DNA of 64,000 bases from contig JAHEYP010000001.1 of assembly GCA_023251535.1 (NCBI GenBank), positions 293,837 to 357,836 on the forward strand. The letters are read 5' to 3'. The notes beneath the pieces were generated by a model. The model had not been told where the DNA came from, ran no database searches, and was given only the letters and a program-made list of their open reading frames with translations. The position numbers and the translations under genes were made by a program. Shown in pieces: positions 54,885-64,000 of the stretch (positions are counted from its first letter, which is position 1; every line of letters starts with the position of its first letter). Origin of the DNA: Bacteroidota bacterium. GTDB lineage: Bacteria; Bacteroidota; Bacteroidia; AKYH767-A; OLB10.

Positions 54885-57800
54885 TGCTGTACTTATTTAC
54901 TTCAGTTAAAATATTGAGGTTCTCATCCACCTCCACAGAAATTGCATCAGCACTATCAAGTTTGTCAACCAAATCGAACGAGGTTGCCAAAATTTCGCTG
55001 CGAATATAGTCGAAATTGTTCATTATTGAGCGGCGCACTTGATCAGGGGCTTCCATTTTTACTGTAATCCGATCGGTGATTTCGAACCCTTTATCCTTAC
55101 GGATATTCTGGATTCTGTTGATCACTTCACGAGCTAACCCTTTCTCTTTCAGCTCATCAGAGATTGTAATATCTAATGCAACCGTTAATCTTCCTTGGTT
55201 TGCAACCTGCCATCCCGGAATATCTTCGCTCATCACTTCCACATCGGATAGCAATAAGTCGAACATCACGTCGCCAAATTTTAACGGAAGGATACCTTCC
55301 ATCTCCAAATGCGCAATTTGCTCTTGGTTCAATTCGGCTACTTTAGCTGTTAGCTGTTTCATCAACCCTCCGATCTTAGGACCTAAGGCTTTGAAATTTG
55401 GCTTCACTTTCTTCACCAAAATTCCGGCAGTCTCCGACATAAACTCTACTTCTTCAACATTCACCTCACTCAACACTAAGTCGCGGATTGCTTCGATACG
55501 TGCTCTGAACTTTTCGTCACTAGCAGGGATTAATATCTTCTGCAACGGCTGACGAACTTTGATATTTACCTTCTTACGAAGCGACAATACCATTGAAGAA
55601 ATATCTTGCGCCAACTGCATTCTTTCTTCGAGATCTTTATCGATAGAAGAAGCATCGCTCTCTGGGAATGAAGCTAAGTGAACGCTATCGTTTTTATCGC
55701 GACCCGACGATGCATTTAAATCATTAAATAAATGATCGGCAAAGAACGGAGCTACTGGAGCCATCAAGCGAGAAATCACATCCAAACAAGTATAAAGTGT
55801 TTGGTAAGCTGCAATTTTATCGTCTGAATATTCTCCTTTCCAGAAACGGCGGCGACTTAAGCGTACATACCAATTACTTAAATGTTCAGAGACAAAATCA
55901 GTAATCAATCGTGTAGCTTTGGTAGGCTCATAATCTGCGTAGCAAGCATCTACATCTCTTATCAACGAATTCAAGAGAGAGATAACCCAACGATCGAGTT
56001 CGGTGCGGTCAGCAAGCGGAATTTCTTTCTCAGAGAAAGTAAATCCGTCGATGTTCGCATACACCGCAAAGAAATTATAAGTATTGTAAAGTGTACCGAA
56101 GAACTTACGTTGAACTTCACCGATACCTTCGGTATTAAATTTCAAGTTATCCCAAGGCTGTGCATTGCTGATCATATACCAGCGAGTAGCATCGGGACCA
56201 AATGTCTCAAGTGTTTCAAAAGGATCGGCTGCGTTACCCAAACGTTTCGACATTTTATTGCCGTTTTTATCGAGTACTAGTCCGTTCGAAACAACATTTT
56301 TAAACGCCACGCTATCAAACAACATTACTGCGATAGCATGCAAAGTAAAGAACCATCCACGAGTTTGGTCAACTCCCTCAGCGATGAAATCCGCAGGGAA
56401 AGCACCTTTAAATTGCTCTACATTCTCGAAAGGATAATGCCACTGCGCATAAGGCATAGCACCACTATCGAACCAAACATCAATCAAATCTGTTTCACGA
56501 GTCATCGGTTTCCCTGTAGGAGAAACTAAAACAACATGATCGACATACGGGCGATGTAAATCGAAATCAGGTTTCGAAGGATCGATATGTTCCATCTTCG
56601 CTGCATCCATCACACCGGCTTTAACAGCAGCTTCAATTTCCAAACGTAACTCTTCAACAGATCCGATACACTTCTCTTCTCCATCTTCACTTCTCCAGAT
56701 TGGAAGAGGAATTCCCCAATAACGAGAGCGAGAAAGATTCCAATCCACTAAGTTATCGAGCCAATTACCAAATCGTCCGGTACCCGTACTTTCAGGTTTC
56801 CAGTTGATGGTTTTATTCAACTCAATCATTCGCTCTTTGCAAGCAGTAGTTTTGATAAACCACGAATCGAGCGGATAATATAAAACGGGCTTATCTGTTC
56901 TCCAGCAATGCGGGTAAGTATGTTCATACTTCTCCACTTTGAAAGCCTTATTTTCTTGTTTTAATTTGATAGAGATACGCTCATCCACCGATAAATATTT
57001 ATCGCGGCCTTGCTTCACTCTAGCCTCTTCTTTTTCTGTTTCGTTGAGGTATTCTTCCTTCACATATTCGAGAGGGAAATCGGTTACCTCTTTCACAAAT
57101 CGTCCTTGCTTATCAACTAACGGCATCGGCTTACCGCTATCGTCATTTATCATGATAGCAGGCACGTTGTGCTGTTTCGCTACGCGGAAGTCATCGGCAC
57201 CGAAAGTAGGAGCGATATGCACGATACCAGTACCATCTTCGGTAGATACAAAATCGCCTGTGATCACTCTAAAAGCATCACCTTCAGGTTGCACATAAGG
57301 CAATAACTGTTCGAAGCGGATATCCTGCAACTCGCGGCCTTTAAACTCAGCGATTACCTTGTAAGGGATATTCTTATTTCCATCTTGATAATCTTCTATC
57401 AAGAGTTCAGCATTCTTTGTGTTAAAATGTTTACCAACGAGGTCTTTTGCAAGCACCACGCACATTGGCTTGAAGGTATACTGATTAAAAGTACGTACCA
57501 ACACATAAGTGATATCGGCACCAACAGCGAGCGCTGCATTCGAAGGCAATGTCCACGGTGTGGTTGTCCAAGCCAAGAAGTACAAAGGCGCATCTGCTTT
57601 AGCGAACAAGAACTCACTTTTATCGTCGCGAATAGCAGTAAACTGAGCCACGATAGTAGTATCCTTCACAAGCTTATACGTTCCGGGTTGATTAAGCTCA
57701 TGGGAACTTAATCCGGTACCTGCAGCAGGAGAATACGGTTGGATAGTATAACCTTTGTAAAGTAGGCCTTTTTTATAAAGCTGTTGGAGCAAATTCCAGC

Positions 57801-58278
57801 AAGTCTCGATATAATTATTCTCGAAAGTGATATAAGGGTTCTCGAGGTCGACCCAATAGCCCATTTTACGGGTAAGATCATCCCATACCGACTTATACTT
57901 CATCACCTCCTTACGGCAAGCTTTGTTATAATCCTCGATAGAGATCTTAATACCGATATCCTCTTTGGTGATACCTAAGGTCTTCTCGACACTAATTTCG
58001 ATAGGTAGTCCGTGAGTATCCCAGCCGCCCTTACGTTTTACTTGGAATCCTTTTTGGGTTTTATAGCGACAAAAAATGTCTTTGATACTCCTCGCCATCA
58101 CGTGGTGGATGCCTGGGAGACCGTTTGCTGAAGGCGGGCCTTCGTAGAAAGTATAAGAAGGATTTCCCTCACGTTCAGAGATGGAACGTTCGAAAACCTT
58201 TTTGTCTTGCCAGTTGCGGAGCACCTGCTCAGCGAGATTCGGCAAATTCAATTGTTTATATTCGGGATACTTAGCCAT
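54874..58278 (-). CDS. ileS: Isoleucyl-tRNA synthetase
   Basis: The 1134-residue product is a class I synthetase of the longer type with a large C-terminal part. The HIGH-like motif is [10 protein letters not shown] at about 55; CP1 editing-domain motifs are [15 protein letters not shown] and [18 protein letters not shown]; the KMSKS loop is [10 protein letters not shown] at about 675. The tRNA-binding C-terminal segment follows ([14 protein letters not shown]). It is single-copy in appearance. An exact -7 element lies upstream. Confidence 0.97.
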   Translation of the reverse strand: MAKYPEYKQLNLPNLAEQVLRNWQDKKVFERSISEREGNPSYTFYEGPPSANGLPGIHHVMARSIKDIFCRYKTQKGFQVKRKGGWDTHGLPIEISVEKTLGITKEDIGIKISIEDYNKACRKEVMKYKSVWDDLTRKMGYWVDLENPYITFENNYIETCWNLLQQLYKKGLLYKGYTIQPYSPAAGTGLSSHELNQPGTYKLVKDTTIVAQFTAIRDDKSEFLFAKADAPLYFLAWTTTPWTLPSNAALAVGADITYVLVRTFNQYTFKPMCVVLAKDLVGKHFNTKNAELLIEDYQDGNKNIPYKVIAEFKGRELQDIRFEQLLPYVQPEGDAFRVITGDFVSTEDGTGIVHIAPTFGADDFRVAKQHNVPAIMINDDSGKPMPLVDKQGRFVKEVTDFPLEYVKEEYLNETEKEEARVKQGRDKYLSVDERISIKLKQENKAFKVEKYEHTYPHCWRTDKPVLYYPLDSWFIKTTACKERMIELNKTINWKPESTGTGRFGNWLDNLVDWNLSRSRYWGIPLPIWRSEDGEEKCIGSVEELRLEIEAAVKAGVMDAAKMEHIDPSKPDFDLHRPYVDHVVLVSPTGKPMTRETDLIDVWFDSGAMPYAQWHYPFENVEQFKGAFPADFIAEGVDQTRGWFFTLHAIAVMLFDSVAFKNVVSNGLVLDKNGNKMSKRLGNAADPFETLETFGPDATRWYMISNAQPWDNLKFNTEGIGEVQRKFFGTLYNTYNFFAVYANIDGFTFSEKEIPLADRTELDRWVISLLNSLIRDVDACYADYEPTKATRLITDFVSEHLSNWYVRLSRRRFWKGEYSDDKIAAYQTLYTCLDVISRLMAPVAPFFADHLFNDLNASSGRDKNDSVHLASFPESDASSIDKDLEERMQLAQDISSMVLSLRKKVNIKVRQPLQKILIPASDEKFRARIEAIRDLVLSEVNVEEVEFMSETAGILVKKVKPNFKALGPKIGGLMKQLTAKVAELNQEQIAHLEMEGILPLKFGDVMFDLLLSDVEVMSEDIPGWQVANQGRLTVALDITISDELKEKGLAREVINRIQNIRKDKGFEITDRITVKMEAPDQVRRSIMNNFDYIRSEILATSFDLVDKLDSADAISVEVDENLNILTEVNKYSNGH

Positions 58279-58291
58279 GATAAAGAAGGTG

Positions 58292-58299
58292 CAAAATTA
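58292..58299 (-). promoter_or_regulatory. -7 promoter element of ileS
   Basis: TAATTTTG on the minus strand matches TAnnTTTG exactly, 13 bases before the ATG at 58278, which predicts a very short leader. Confidence 0.55.
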
Positions 58300-58310
58300 C
58301 GGAAAAAAAT

Positions 58311-58336
58311 AAAGCGGCCTTAGGGAGCCGCTTTTT
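58311..58336. terminator. Hairpin with T runs upstream of ileS
   Basis: Arms AAAGCGGC (58311-58318) and GCCGCTTT (58327-58334) with an 8-base loop. Plus-strand T follow directly, and a T-rich run follows on the minus strand. No gene ends next to it, so it may insulate the ileS promoter. Confidence 0.55.
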
Positions 58337-58702
58337 GCCACGCTTTGAAAAGCCTCTGACTTTTCGGTATAAAGAACGATCTTATTTCATGGGGGGCGGG
58401 ACAACCACCGGATTGACCCTTATTTTATTGATGAAGCAAAGAAACATCGGGGAAGGGGTGATTTCAAAAGAGATGAGGTGAATAGGGTAAAATGGGGGTT
58501 GAATGGGAAATTGATTTTGGATTTTGGATTAGGCTCCCTTTGGTTTCTTTAACTTTACACGAAATCCTCTTTTTAAACGCGGCGGATGCAATGGAAAGGC
58601 TTGGACGAGAGTTAAGCTACGGATGCTTTTTACGGGAGCAGCGATTGCTTCGCAATTTTGTCTCCCATTAGTTTATTGTTACAATTTAAAGATTGAATAT
58701 AG

Positions 58703-58770
58703 AACACGGATACGCTCCAACTGTGCAAGCACGTCGGAGCTAAAAGGATTTGAAGGGGATTTAAAAGGAT
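58703..58770 (+). repeat. 68-bp direct repeat, copy 1
   Basis: Begins AACACGGATACGCTCC and ends TTTAAAAGGAT. It contains nested palindromic arms: GCTCC with GGAGC outside, and GTGC-AA-GCAC inside, so the first half folds into a hairpin. The partner copy differs at one base. Confidence 0.9.
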
Positions 58771-59005
58771 GCTGGCGCATATTAGGGCTGGCGCATACAG
58801 GATCGCCTGGCGGCGAGATGGATTTACGGCTGCGACGTGGATTTATCTCCCATTGGGTTCTTCACTGGAAAGGAGATTCATTTAACCGCGGCGAGCGCTA
58901 CGGCGCATTGCTTGATGGGCCGCAGATTTTTATGGTTTATATGGCTTGTTATGATTTAATACTACTATCCCATGAGTAGCTTTTTATTTTTAGAGATTAA
59001 AGTAA

Positions 59006-59073
59006 AACACGGATACGCTCCAACTGCGCAAGCACGTCGGAGCTAAAAGGATTTGAAGGGGATTTAAAAGGAT
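59006..59073 (+). repeat. 68-bp direct repeat, copy 2
   Basis: Identical to copy 1 in 67 of 68 positions (C in place of T at position 22, which breaks the inner stem). The two copies start 303 bp apart and are in the same orientation. Confidence 0.9.
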
Positions 59074-59362
59074 TGGTTCACCCAAAAGTGTGTCGTGGGT
59101 ATTTGTTTATTGAATAGGATTATATCAGCTCTACTTCAGGGGATTTTGAATTTTGGATGGCGAAGCCTTGACATTTATCGTCAGGGTGAGATATTATTGC
59201 GATAGGCTACACCCATCGCATTTGGGTGGGAGGGCATTATGTCATTCAATCATTGATTTTATCATTCGCCCTTTATAAAAATCCTCCATTAGCCAAAACA
59301 GCCTTGCTTGGCGGCAATTTCAAAGAGTTTAGCAAAATATAACTTTTGCATTATTTTATTAG

Positions 59363-59370
59363 TATATTTG
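59363..59370 (+). promoter_or_regulatory. -7 promoter element of the frameshifted T9SS gene
   Basis: TATATTTG matches TAnnTTTG exactly, 64 bases before the ATG at 59435. Confidence 0.5.
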
Positions 59371-59434
59371 ATTAAAGTTTTTCGAGTTTTATTAAGCTTT
59401 GTATCAGTTTTACTAACTATAAATCTCTTTTAGT

Positions 59435-59608
59435 ATGAAAGAATTAACCAGTACACCAGTACACCATTACACCAGTAAAAAATTCTGCGAATTTTTTACT
59501 TTAATTATTTTAACTTGCATGTTGATTGGAAGCGCCAAGGCTCAGAACTGTAAGCCTATATTGAGGGGAAGCATAGTATGTGTAATATACCAACAACTGT
59601 CCCTATAG
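59435..59608 (+). pseudogene. Signal peptide fragment in a different frame from the following T9SS gene
   Basis: A 57-codon frame begins MKELTSTPVHHYTSKK and continues with a hydrophobic core (FFTLIILTCMLIGSAKAQ), a clear signal peptide, then NCKPILRGSIVC before running to a TAG at 59606. The main reading frame of the next gene lacks a signal peptide but continues this sequence sensibly from NIPTTVPIEYEI. Removing one TG from GTATGTGTAAT at about 59575-59585 would join the two frames as SIVCNIPTTVP. The intact protein is therefore split by a 2-base frameshift. Confidence 0.75.
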
Positions 59609-62424
59609 AATATGAAATTATAAATTTCAATAATTCATTTACTTACCAAGCTACCATCATTTTATACCCTAGCGGAACATCAAATTCTTTTAATGTATCC
59701 ACAAGTATATTCAATGCTTTTACTATTCCTCTTTCAAATAGCACCAGCAATATACTCATAATTGTTAACTCATTTGATCCATCTTCAAATTGCACTGGCT
59801 CAGACACAATATTTGTACAAAGTTGTTGTGATGAGGCCAATGCAACAAATATTTCGGATTTTATTACTGATAAAATTCCAAATACAATAATAAATGGCAC
59901 GACAATAACATATGATCCATTACAAGTACCTGGAGCTCCTGTTAGGGTTGCCATTCATGGCGAGTTAACAATTGATCAAGATTTGGTCTTTGCAAATACA
60001 CAATTAATAATGGATCAAGGTGCCAGCATAAGAGTTTTAAGCGGTAAAGAGTTAGCCTTAAATAATTCTACAATAACAGCTGGGCGGTGTAATTATATGT
60101 GGAAAGGAATTATTCTTGAAAACAATGCTATATTAAAAACTTCGAACGGAGCATCTATTTCTGATGCACATTACGCAATTAATTTATTAGGAAATGCCAA
60201 ATTTGCATTTAGTGAATTAAGCTCCCTTACTACAAACTTTTCTAGGAACTATATTTCATTTTACGCCGGACATAATGCAAATGGGCATACAATTGAAATG
60301 TCAGGAGGGAATAATCCGGGAATAAATATTAATGGGTTGCCAAACCTTTTAACCCCATACTGGGGACAACCCTCTGTGCCACTTTCTAATAGCTTTGCAG
60401 GAATTTATTTAAGAGACGTTCAAAATTTTACAAATAAGCAATTAGGTACTATTACACCTATAAATATCAACAACATCAACTTAGGTATCGCCTCATTCAA
60501 TAGTTCATTAGATTTACCTTCAAATGTTTCACTAAATTCTATATCGCCGGTACAAATCAGCAATCAAGATGTTTTTACAACAACAAAGAATTTTAACGGA
60601 AGTGCTGTGTACTGCGAAGGATCATTAAGTAATCCACAAACAATTACATTTGGAAACCTAAATAATTCAGGCCCAGCAATAAATATCATAAATGGATGTA
60701 AATATGGCATCAATGCCTATAAAAATGTGAATGTAAACTGTTTAAACAATAATATTGACAATGTATCCGGCCTAGGCGGGGTTCACGTTAACAATGACAA
60801 TAGAATTGGGAATTCAACAATAATAAAAAACAATCGTTTTGACACTCGATTTTATTGTGCGATTTTTTGTTCGAGATTTAATTCAGCTCACTTAGAAATT
60901 GATAATAATACATTCAATACAGGTCTGTACTACTCTATAAATTCTTTAGCAGGCCAAGATTTGACTAATGTTGGCATTCGATTAGCTTTTGTCTCTCCAA
61001 CAACTTTAACCGGCCATATAAGTTACAATACTTTTACTTCAGCAAGAATTGGTATTTATGCCTCTCTAATCCGTGGCGAAGGCAGCGATCCTGATCATAT
61101 GTTTTCGATTGACAATAATTTAGTTAATTTTAATAAACCATATAATGATTATTTTGATGCCAATAATCCATCCTTAATTCACATTCACACGGGAGTATGG
61201 CTTCAAAATTCAATTAATGTACATATTAATTTAAATACTATAATCAGAAATGCTGGCCTAACCGGAGCACCTGCGGGATTTGAAAACTTTTTAACAGGTA
61301 TACATATTGATGAATGCAATGGAATAGCAACCTTAGTGGAAGACAACATTTTAACTCATATGGGCACAGGAATTTTGGTCAATAGAAACTCTATAGGTTC
61401 TAATTATTATTGCAATACTTTAGTAGGAGATATATCAGCAGGAACCCAAACTTTTCCAAGAGGGATCCATTTTAGGAATGCCAAATTAGCTGATCAGGGT
61501 GACCCAACGTCCCCATTCAACAATACGTTTACGAATTTCGCTACAATCACAAGAAAATTTAGTGGTGTAATGAGCGCTCCTATGAAATGGTTCTATTCAA
61601 CGAACTTTGCCATAACACCGTTTAGTGTAACACCAACCGGAAATTTTTCACCCCAAATGGCTAATGTTCCAATTTCGGGAACCTGCGGGATCAATAATCC
61701 AAGTTTAACAGATATAATATACGAAAGAGTTAGACAAATTATTTATAACGAATTACAGTATGATACTGAAATTGAAGAAAATCAGTATCTTGACAAAGTT
61801 TTTGCATACAACGCAATAATAAATGATACGATATTACAAGGTATTGATCAAAACTACGTAAATTTCATAAATGAACACAGCCAAGATAATATTGGCCAAT
61901 ATGTTGATGCCTTATCTTTGATAAACGAATCTTCTACAATAGAAGCGCTTCAAAAACTAAACGATCTTATATCCATCAATCAAATTGAAGAAAATAATAT
62001 TACTGTTGATCGAATTGCATTAACGATTGAAGCAGAAGACAGAGAATTATCGGAAACTGAAATTGAAACATTAAATGCTATTGCCGAATCTAACGCGGAT
62101 ATTGGAGGAGAAGGTGTTTTAAAATCTAGGACACTCTTAAATAGAGAAATTTATGAGGAACCATCTTATATGCGAATTCACAGCACAAATAGTTCTAATT
62201 CACAATCAAATATTATAACGTTAGATCAAATTCATTATTTATCATTAAAGCAAAAAGAAAATATTAATGTGCAAGTTTATAATGTAGTAGGCCAACTTGA
62301 ATATATGGGTACTCTTAAGGCATGGGAAAGCAATCAAAAATTACTCTCGAATAAATTTTTTATCATTAAATATTACAACCTAACTGAATATTTAGGATGC
62401 GAAAAAATGGTCACACTGAAATAA
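59578..62424 (+). CDS. T9SS beta-helix-like protein, main frame of a frameshifted gene
   Basis: The 948-residue frame starts at an ATG that is probably not a true start: there is no signal peptide, and an in-frame TAA lies 24 bases upstream. The correct N-terminus is most likely the fragment at 59435. Residues 100-600 are Asn- and Ile-rich, with repeated short rungs (IMDQGASIRVLSGKELALNN, ALNNSTITAGRCN, INNINLGIASFNSSLD), typical of a parallel beta-helix. About 700-870 is a helical, Glu/Asn-rich spacer. The last 60 residues hold a weak T9SS sorting domain (INVQVYNVVGQLEYMGTL, then KMVTLK). The gene at 62437 follows by 12 bp. Confidence 0.8.
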   Translation: MCNIPTTVPIEYEIINFNNSFTYQATIILYPSGTSNSFNVSTSIFNAFTIPLSNSTSNILIIVNSFDPSSNCTGSDTIFVQSCCDEANATNISDFITDKIPNTIINGTTITYDPLQVPGAPVRVAIHGELTIDQDLVFANTQLIMDQGASIRVLSGKELALNNSTITAGRCNYMWKGIILENNAILKTSNGASISDAHYAINLLGNAKFAFSELSSLTTNFSRNYISFYAGHNANGHTIEMSGGNNPGININGLPNLLTPYWGQPSVPLSNSFAGIYLRDVQNFTNKQLGTITPININNINLGIASFNSSLDLPSNVSLNSISPVQISNQDVFTTTKNFNGSAVYCEGSLSNPQTITFGNLNNSGPAINIINGCKYGINAYKNVNVNCLNNNIDNVSGLGGVHVNNDNRIGNSTIIKNNRFDTRFYCAIFCSRFNSAHLEIDNNTFNTGLYYSINSLAGQDLTNVGIRLAFVSPTTLTGHISYNTFTSARIGIYASLIRGEGSDPDHMFSIDNNLVNFNKPYNDYFDANNPSLIHIHTGVWLQNSINVHINLNTIIRNAGLTGAPAGFENFLTGIHIDECNGIATLVEDNILTHMGTGILVNRNSIGSNYYCNTLVGDISAGTQTFPRGIHFRNAKLADQGDPTSPFNNTFTNFATITRKFSGVMSAPMKWFYSTNFAITPFSVTPTGNFSPQMANVPISGTCGINNPSLTDIIYERVRQIIYNELQYDTEIEENQYLDKVFAYNAIINDTILQGIDQNYVNFINEHSQDNIGQYVDALSLINESSTIEALQKLNDLISINQIEENNITVDRIALTIEAEDRELSETEIETLNAIAESNADIGGEGVLKSRTLLNREIYEEPSYMRIHSTNSSNSQSNIITLDQIHYLSLKQKENINVQVYNVVGQLEYMGTLKAWESNQKLLSNKFFIIKYYNLTEYLGCEKMVTLK

Positions 62425-62436
62425 CACACATGGCAA

Positions 62437-63564
62437 ATGAATAATTTAAAATTCTTTATAGGGTGTGTATTTGTATTAATCAGTATAAATGTATCAGCAC
62501 AAATAATTACTAATAAGACAGAATTAAGGGATTGCTCCCTTAATTCTGTCCCTTGTAATCCAAACTGTTTCTGGATGATTCATGTTGACCAATCCAATGC
62601 TTCAATATATAATATAAGAGAATACAATTTAGCTAACAACACAATTACTCAAACAGGTAATAATATTTATAATGTCCCTAATGCTAATTTGGCATATTGC
62701 AACGACTTTAACAATCCGAGTTCAAGAACCTTTTATAATATTGATTCATACCAAAGCAATAATATCTTGAAATATGATAATGGAATGTGGTCTCCTATTA
62801 CTTCAAACTCCTTAAACTTAAGTTTTTTTAACCCAGGTGGCAACGGAAATGTTTTAGCGTTTCAAGGTAGAGACAATTCGATTTGGCCCAAATTCATATG
62901 TACTTTTAATGGAACTACTATTGACAGTATTTACTATTGTGGTCCAAATTATTCTCTAATAGGTGCAGATATTGCAGTAGATTCATTAGGGCAAATTTGG
63001 TTTTTCGAGTCGAATGACACCTCTTATTTTAATCCAGTTTGTTTAAAAGTAATAAGTAGTACTGGTGTGGTAATAAAGTCATATCCTATTACTACAACCA
63101 TTGATTTTTCGGATTGCTATGGCGTTATGATTCTCAACAATACTTTGTATGTTGGAATTAGCTACCTTAACAGTACATATTCAAATAAATTATTACCATT
63201 CACAATTATAAATGATTCGATTTTTTTAAATACACCTATTCCATTTATTGCGCCTCCACAAAAAAAAGACCTCGAATCCTGCAACCAAGGCACTCTAACA
63301 AGCATCTCAGAAGTACCGGAGAGTTTAAAAGAATTGGCGGTGTATCCGAATCCGGCGCAGGAGCAGTTTATGCTGCATTTGCCTTATCGCACATCTTCAA
63401 ACGCCATTATTCAAATTTATAATTTACATGGAGAGATAGTGAAAACCATTAAAGGATCTGACACCTCCCCAATTAATTGCAGCACTTGGCCACGAGGGAT
63501 TTATTTTGTGTCGTTGGTTGAAGAAGGGAAAGCGAGGGTAACAAGGAAGGTTGTGGTGATTTGA
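62437..63564 (+). CDS. T9SS-secreted protein with propeller-like repeats
   Basis: The 375-residue product has a signal peptide (1-21, ending SAQ). Residues 40-285 are a beta-rich domain with repeated WMIHVDQSNASIYNI-, FICTFNGTTIDSIYYC- and QIWFFESNDTSYFNP-like strands, probably a propeller; the family is not one I recognise. The C-terminal T9SS domain is clear: LAVYPNPAQEQFMLHLPYR, IIQIYNLHGEIVKTIKG, WPRGIYFVSLVEEGKARVT and KVVVI. A 34-base perfect hairpin (62517-62550) lies within codons 27-38. It is probably cotranscribed with the frameshifted gene. Confidence 0.83.
   Translation: MNNLKFFIGCVFVLISINVSAQIITNKTELRDCSLNSVPCNPNCFWMIHVDQSNASIYNIREYNLANNTITQTGNNIYNVPNANLAYCNDFNNPSSRTFYNIDSYQSNNILKYDNGMWSPITSNSLNLSFFNPGGNGNVLAFQGRDNSIWPKFICTFNGTTIDSIYYCGPNYSLIGADIAVDSLGQIWFFESNDTSYFNPVCLKVISSTGVVIKSYPITTTIDFSDCYGVMILNNTLYVGISYLNSTYSNKLLPFTIINDSIFLNTPIPFIAPPQKKDLESCNQGTLTSISEVPESLKELAVYPNPAQEQFMLHLPYRTSSNAIIQIYNLHGEIVKTIKGSDTSPINCSTWPRGIYFVSLVEEGKARVTRKVVVI
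62517..62550. repeat. Perfect 15-bp inverted repeat within the 62437 gene
   Basis: GACAGAATTAAGGGA (62517-62531) and its exact reverse complement (62536-62550) flank a four-base loop. It lies in the start of the mature coding region, within codons 27-38, and would form a very stable mRNA hairpin. Confidence 0.9.
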
Positions 63565-63664
63565 AAATTTTAAAATGTTTAATTTGAAAATGGATTTTAA
63601 GATCCTTTATTTCCAAAAATCGAATGTCTATCAACTATTATCTATTGCCAATAGCCTATTCATC

Positions 63665-64000
63665 TTAAACCACCACCTCTTTCTTCCTCGACGTAACATA
63701 AATATTCAATACTACTCCGGCAATTACGCAGAGCATACCGAGGAAGGTATAACCGTCGTGGATCTCCTTGAATAGAGCCCAACCGAAGAATAGTGCGTAA
63801 ATAATTCCGAGGTAATTGAGGATAGAAACTTTCGCGATGTTTTCTGACTGTAAACTACGGGTTAAGTTTAATTGTCCGAGTTGAGTAACTACGCCTATTA
63901 GGACGATATACAACCAATCGATACCCTGAGGCATTTCAAAATTAAAGACAGTAAAGGCCCCTCCTACTATTGCTCCAAATAATTGAAAATGCAGCACTAC
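63665..64000 (-). CDS. EamA family transporter, C-terminal part
   Basis: The frame is open from the right edge to a stop at 63665, giving 111 visible codons; the start lies beyond the window. The segment holds four hydrophobic helices: LFGAIVGGAFTVFNF, WLYIVLIGVVTQLGQLNLTR, SILNYLGIIYALFFGWALF and TFLGMLCVIAGVVLNIYVTS. The helix order and the loop with LQSENIAKVS match the second EamA repeat of drug/metabolite exporters. It converges on the T9SS gene at 63564. The substrate is unknown. Confidence 0.88.
   Translation of the reverse strand, partial: VVLHFQLFGAIVGGAFTVFNFEMPQGIDWLYIVLIGVVTQLGQLNLTRSLQSENIAKVSILNYLGIIYALFFGWALFKEIHDGYTFLGMLCVIAGVVLNIYVTSRKKEVVV

Larger units (their letters stand above)
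58337..59434. other. Noncoding region with direct repeats
   Basis: About 1.1 kb without a gene I can support. It holds two copies of a 68-bp repeat, a GC-richer stretch at about 58770-58930 unlike the flanks, a small hairpin TGCGAT/ATCGCA at about 59198-59221, and a promoter-like element at 59363. A 118-codon open frame at 58623-58979 covers the first repeat, but its start is unremarkable and it matches nothing known to me. The region may be a repeat element or a decayed insertion. Confidence 0.5.

Noticed and set aside
54265..54909. Long open frame opposite the Lys/Ala/Pro tail
   Set aside because: It exists because the tail is low-complexity; its product is a meaningless Ala/Phe repeat.
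58623..58979. Possible 118-residue gene over the direct repeat
   Set aside because: It has no recognisable domain and no good start, and it contains one copy of the noncoding repeat; it is treated as part of that region.
1..64000. tRNA, rRNA, CRISPR arrays and intact insertion sequences
   Set aside because: Reading the intergenic regions gave no cloverleaf, no regularly spaced repeats and no transposase; a covariance search could still find something I missed.

Overview
The window looks like the chromosome of a member of the Bacteroidota, lacking any sign of plasmid or phage origin. The evidence is: at least six secreted proteins end in a type IX secretion (T9SS) C-terminal sorting domain; a complete alternative complex III cluster (actABCDEF) runs straight into coxB and coxA; many genes are preceded by the Bacteroidota -7 promoter element TAnnTTTG; and Shine-Dalgarno sequences are generally weak. 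The DNA is AT-rich by eye. I could not fix the order or genus. No tRNA, rRNA, CRISPR array or intact insertion sequence was found.

Layout. 1-4070: secreted surface proteins (a truncated Ig-like protein, a beta-helix protein, a four-repeat T9SS protein). 4112-11196 (minus): an ORF6N-domain gene, a ComM/YifB ATPase and a giant T9SS adhesin. 11665-16583 (plus): pabB, tilS, a small membrane protein, a deoxyhypusine-synthase-like gene and a polyprenyl-phosphate mannosyltransferase type GT2. 16625-19075 (minus): mannose-1-phosphate guanylyltransferase and an aminotransferase. 19308-25733: a membrane protein with a degenerate Hpt-like tail, kynurenine 3-monooxygenase, a T9SS protein, and a kynureninase/GNAT/YdeI-like operon. 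25869-37204 (minus): the respiratory operon, with a SPOR gene divergent from it. 37850-46744: an accessory block (DUF421, TIGR03643, SDR, a cryptochrome/photolyase relative, an S46 dipeptidyl peptidase, a PNGase F-like T9SS protein). 46909-51934 (minus): rimP-nusA-infB. 52115-58278: GT9 glycosyltransferase, lspA, a histone-tail/DksA-like fusion and ileS. 58279-59434: noncoding DNA with a 68-bp direct repeat. 59435-64000: two T9SS proteins, the first with a frameshift behind its signal peptide, and the 3' part of an EamA transporter gene.

How the genes work together. ActA-F would oxidise menaquinol and pass electrons to cytochrome c and then to the CoxA/CoxB oxidase. PabB feeds folate synthesis. 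Kmo and KynU perform two successive steps of tryptophan breakdown, from kynurenine to 3-hydroxyanthranilate. ManC and the GT2 enzyme fit mannosyl-lipid or surface glycan synthesis. The S46 peptidase and the PNGase F-like protein fit a cell that feeds on proteins and glycoproteins.

The items most worth a second look are the Hpt-like domain that lacks its histidine (19308-20519), the cryptochrome-SDR-TIGR03643 group whose photolyase relative lacks the iron-sulfur cysteines (38402-40930), the frameshifted T9SS gene (59435-62424), the 68-bp repeat (58703 and 59006), long perfect palindromes inside coding sequence (4398 and 62517), and a group of genes whose -7 element sits only 4-7 bases before the start codon. 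None of these is proven to be a new system.
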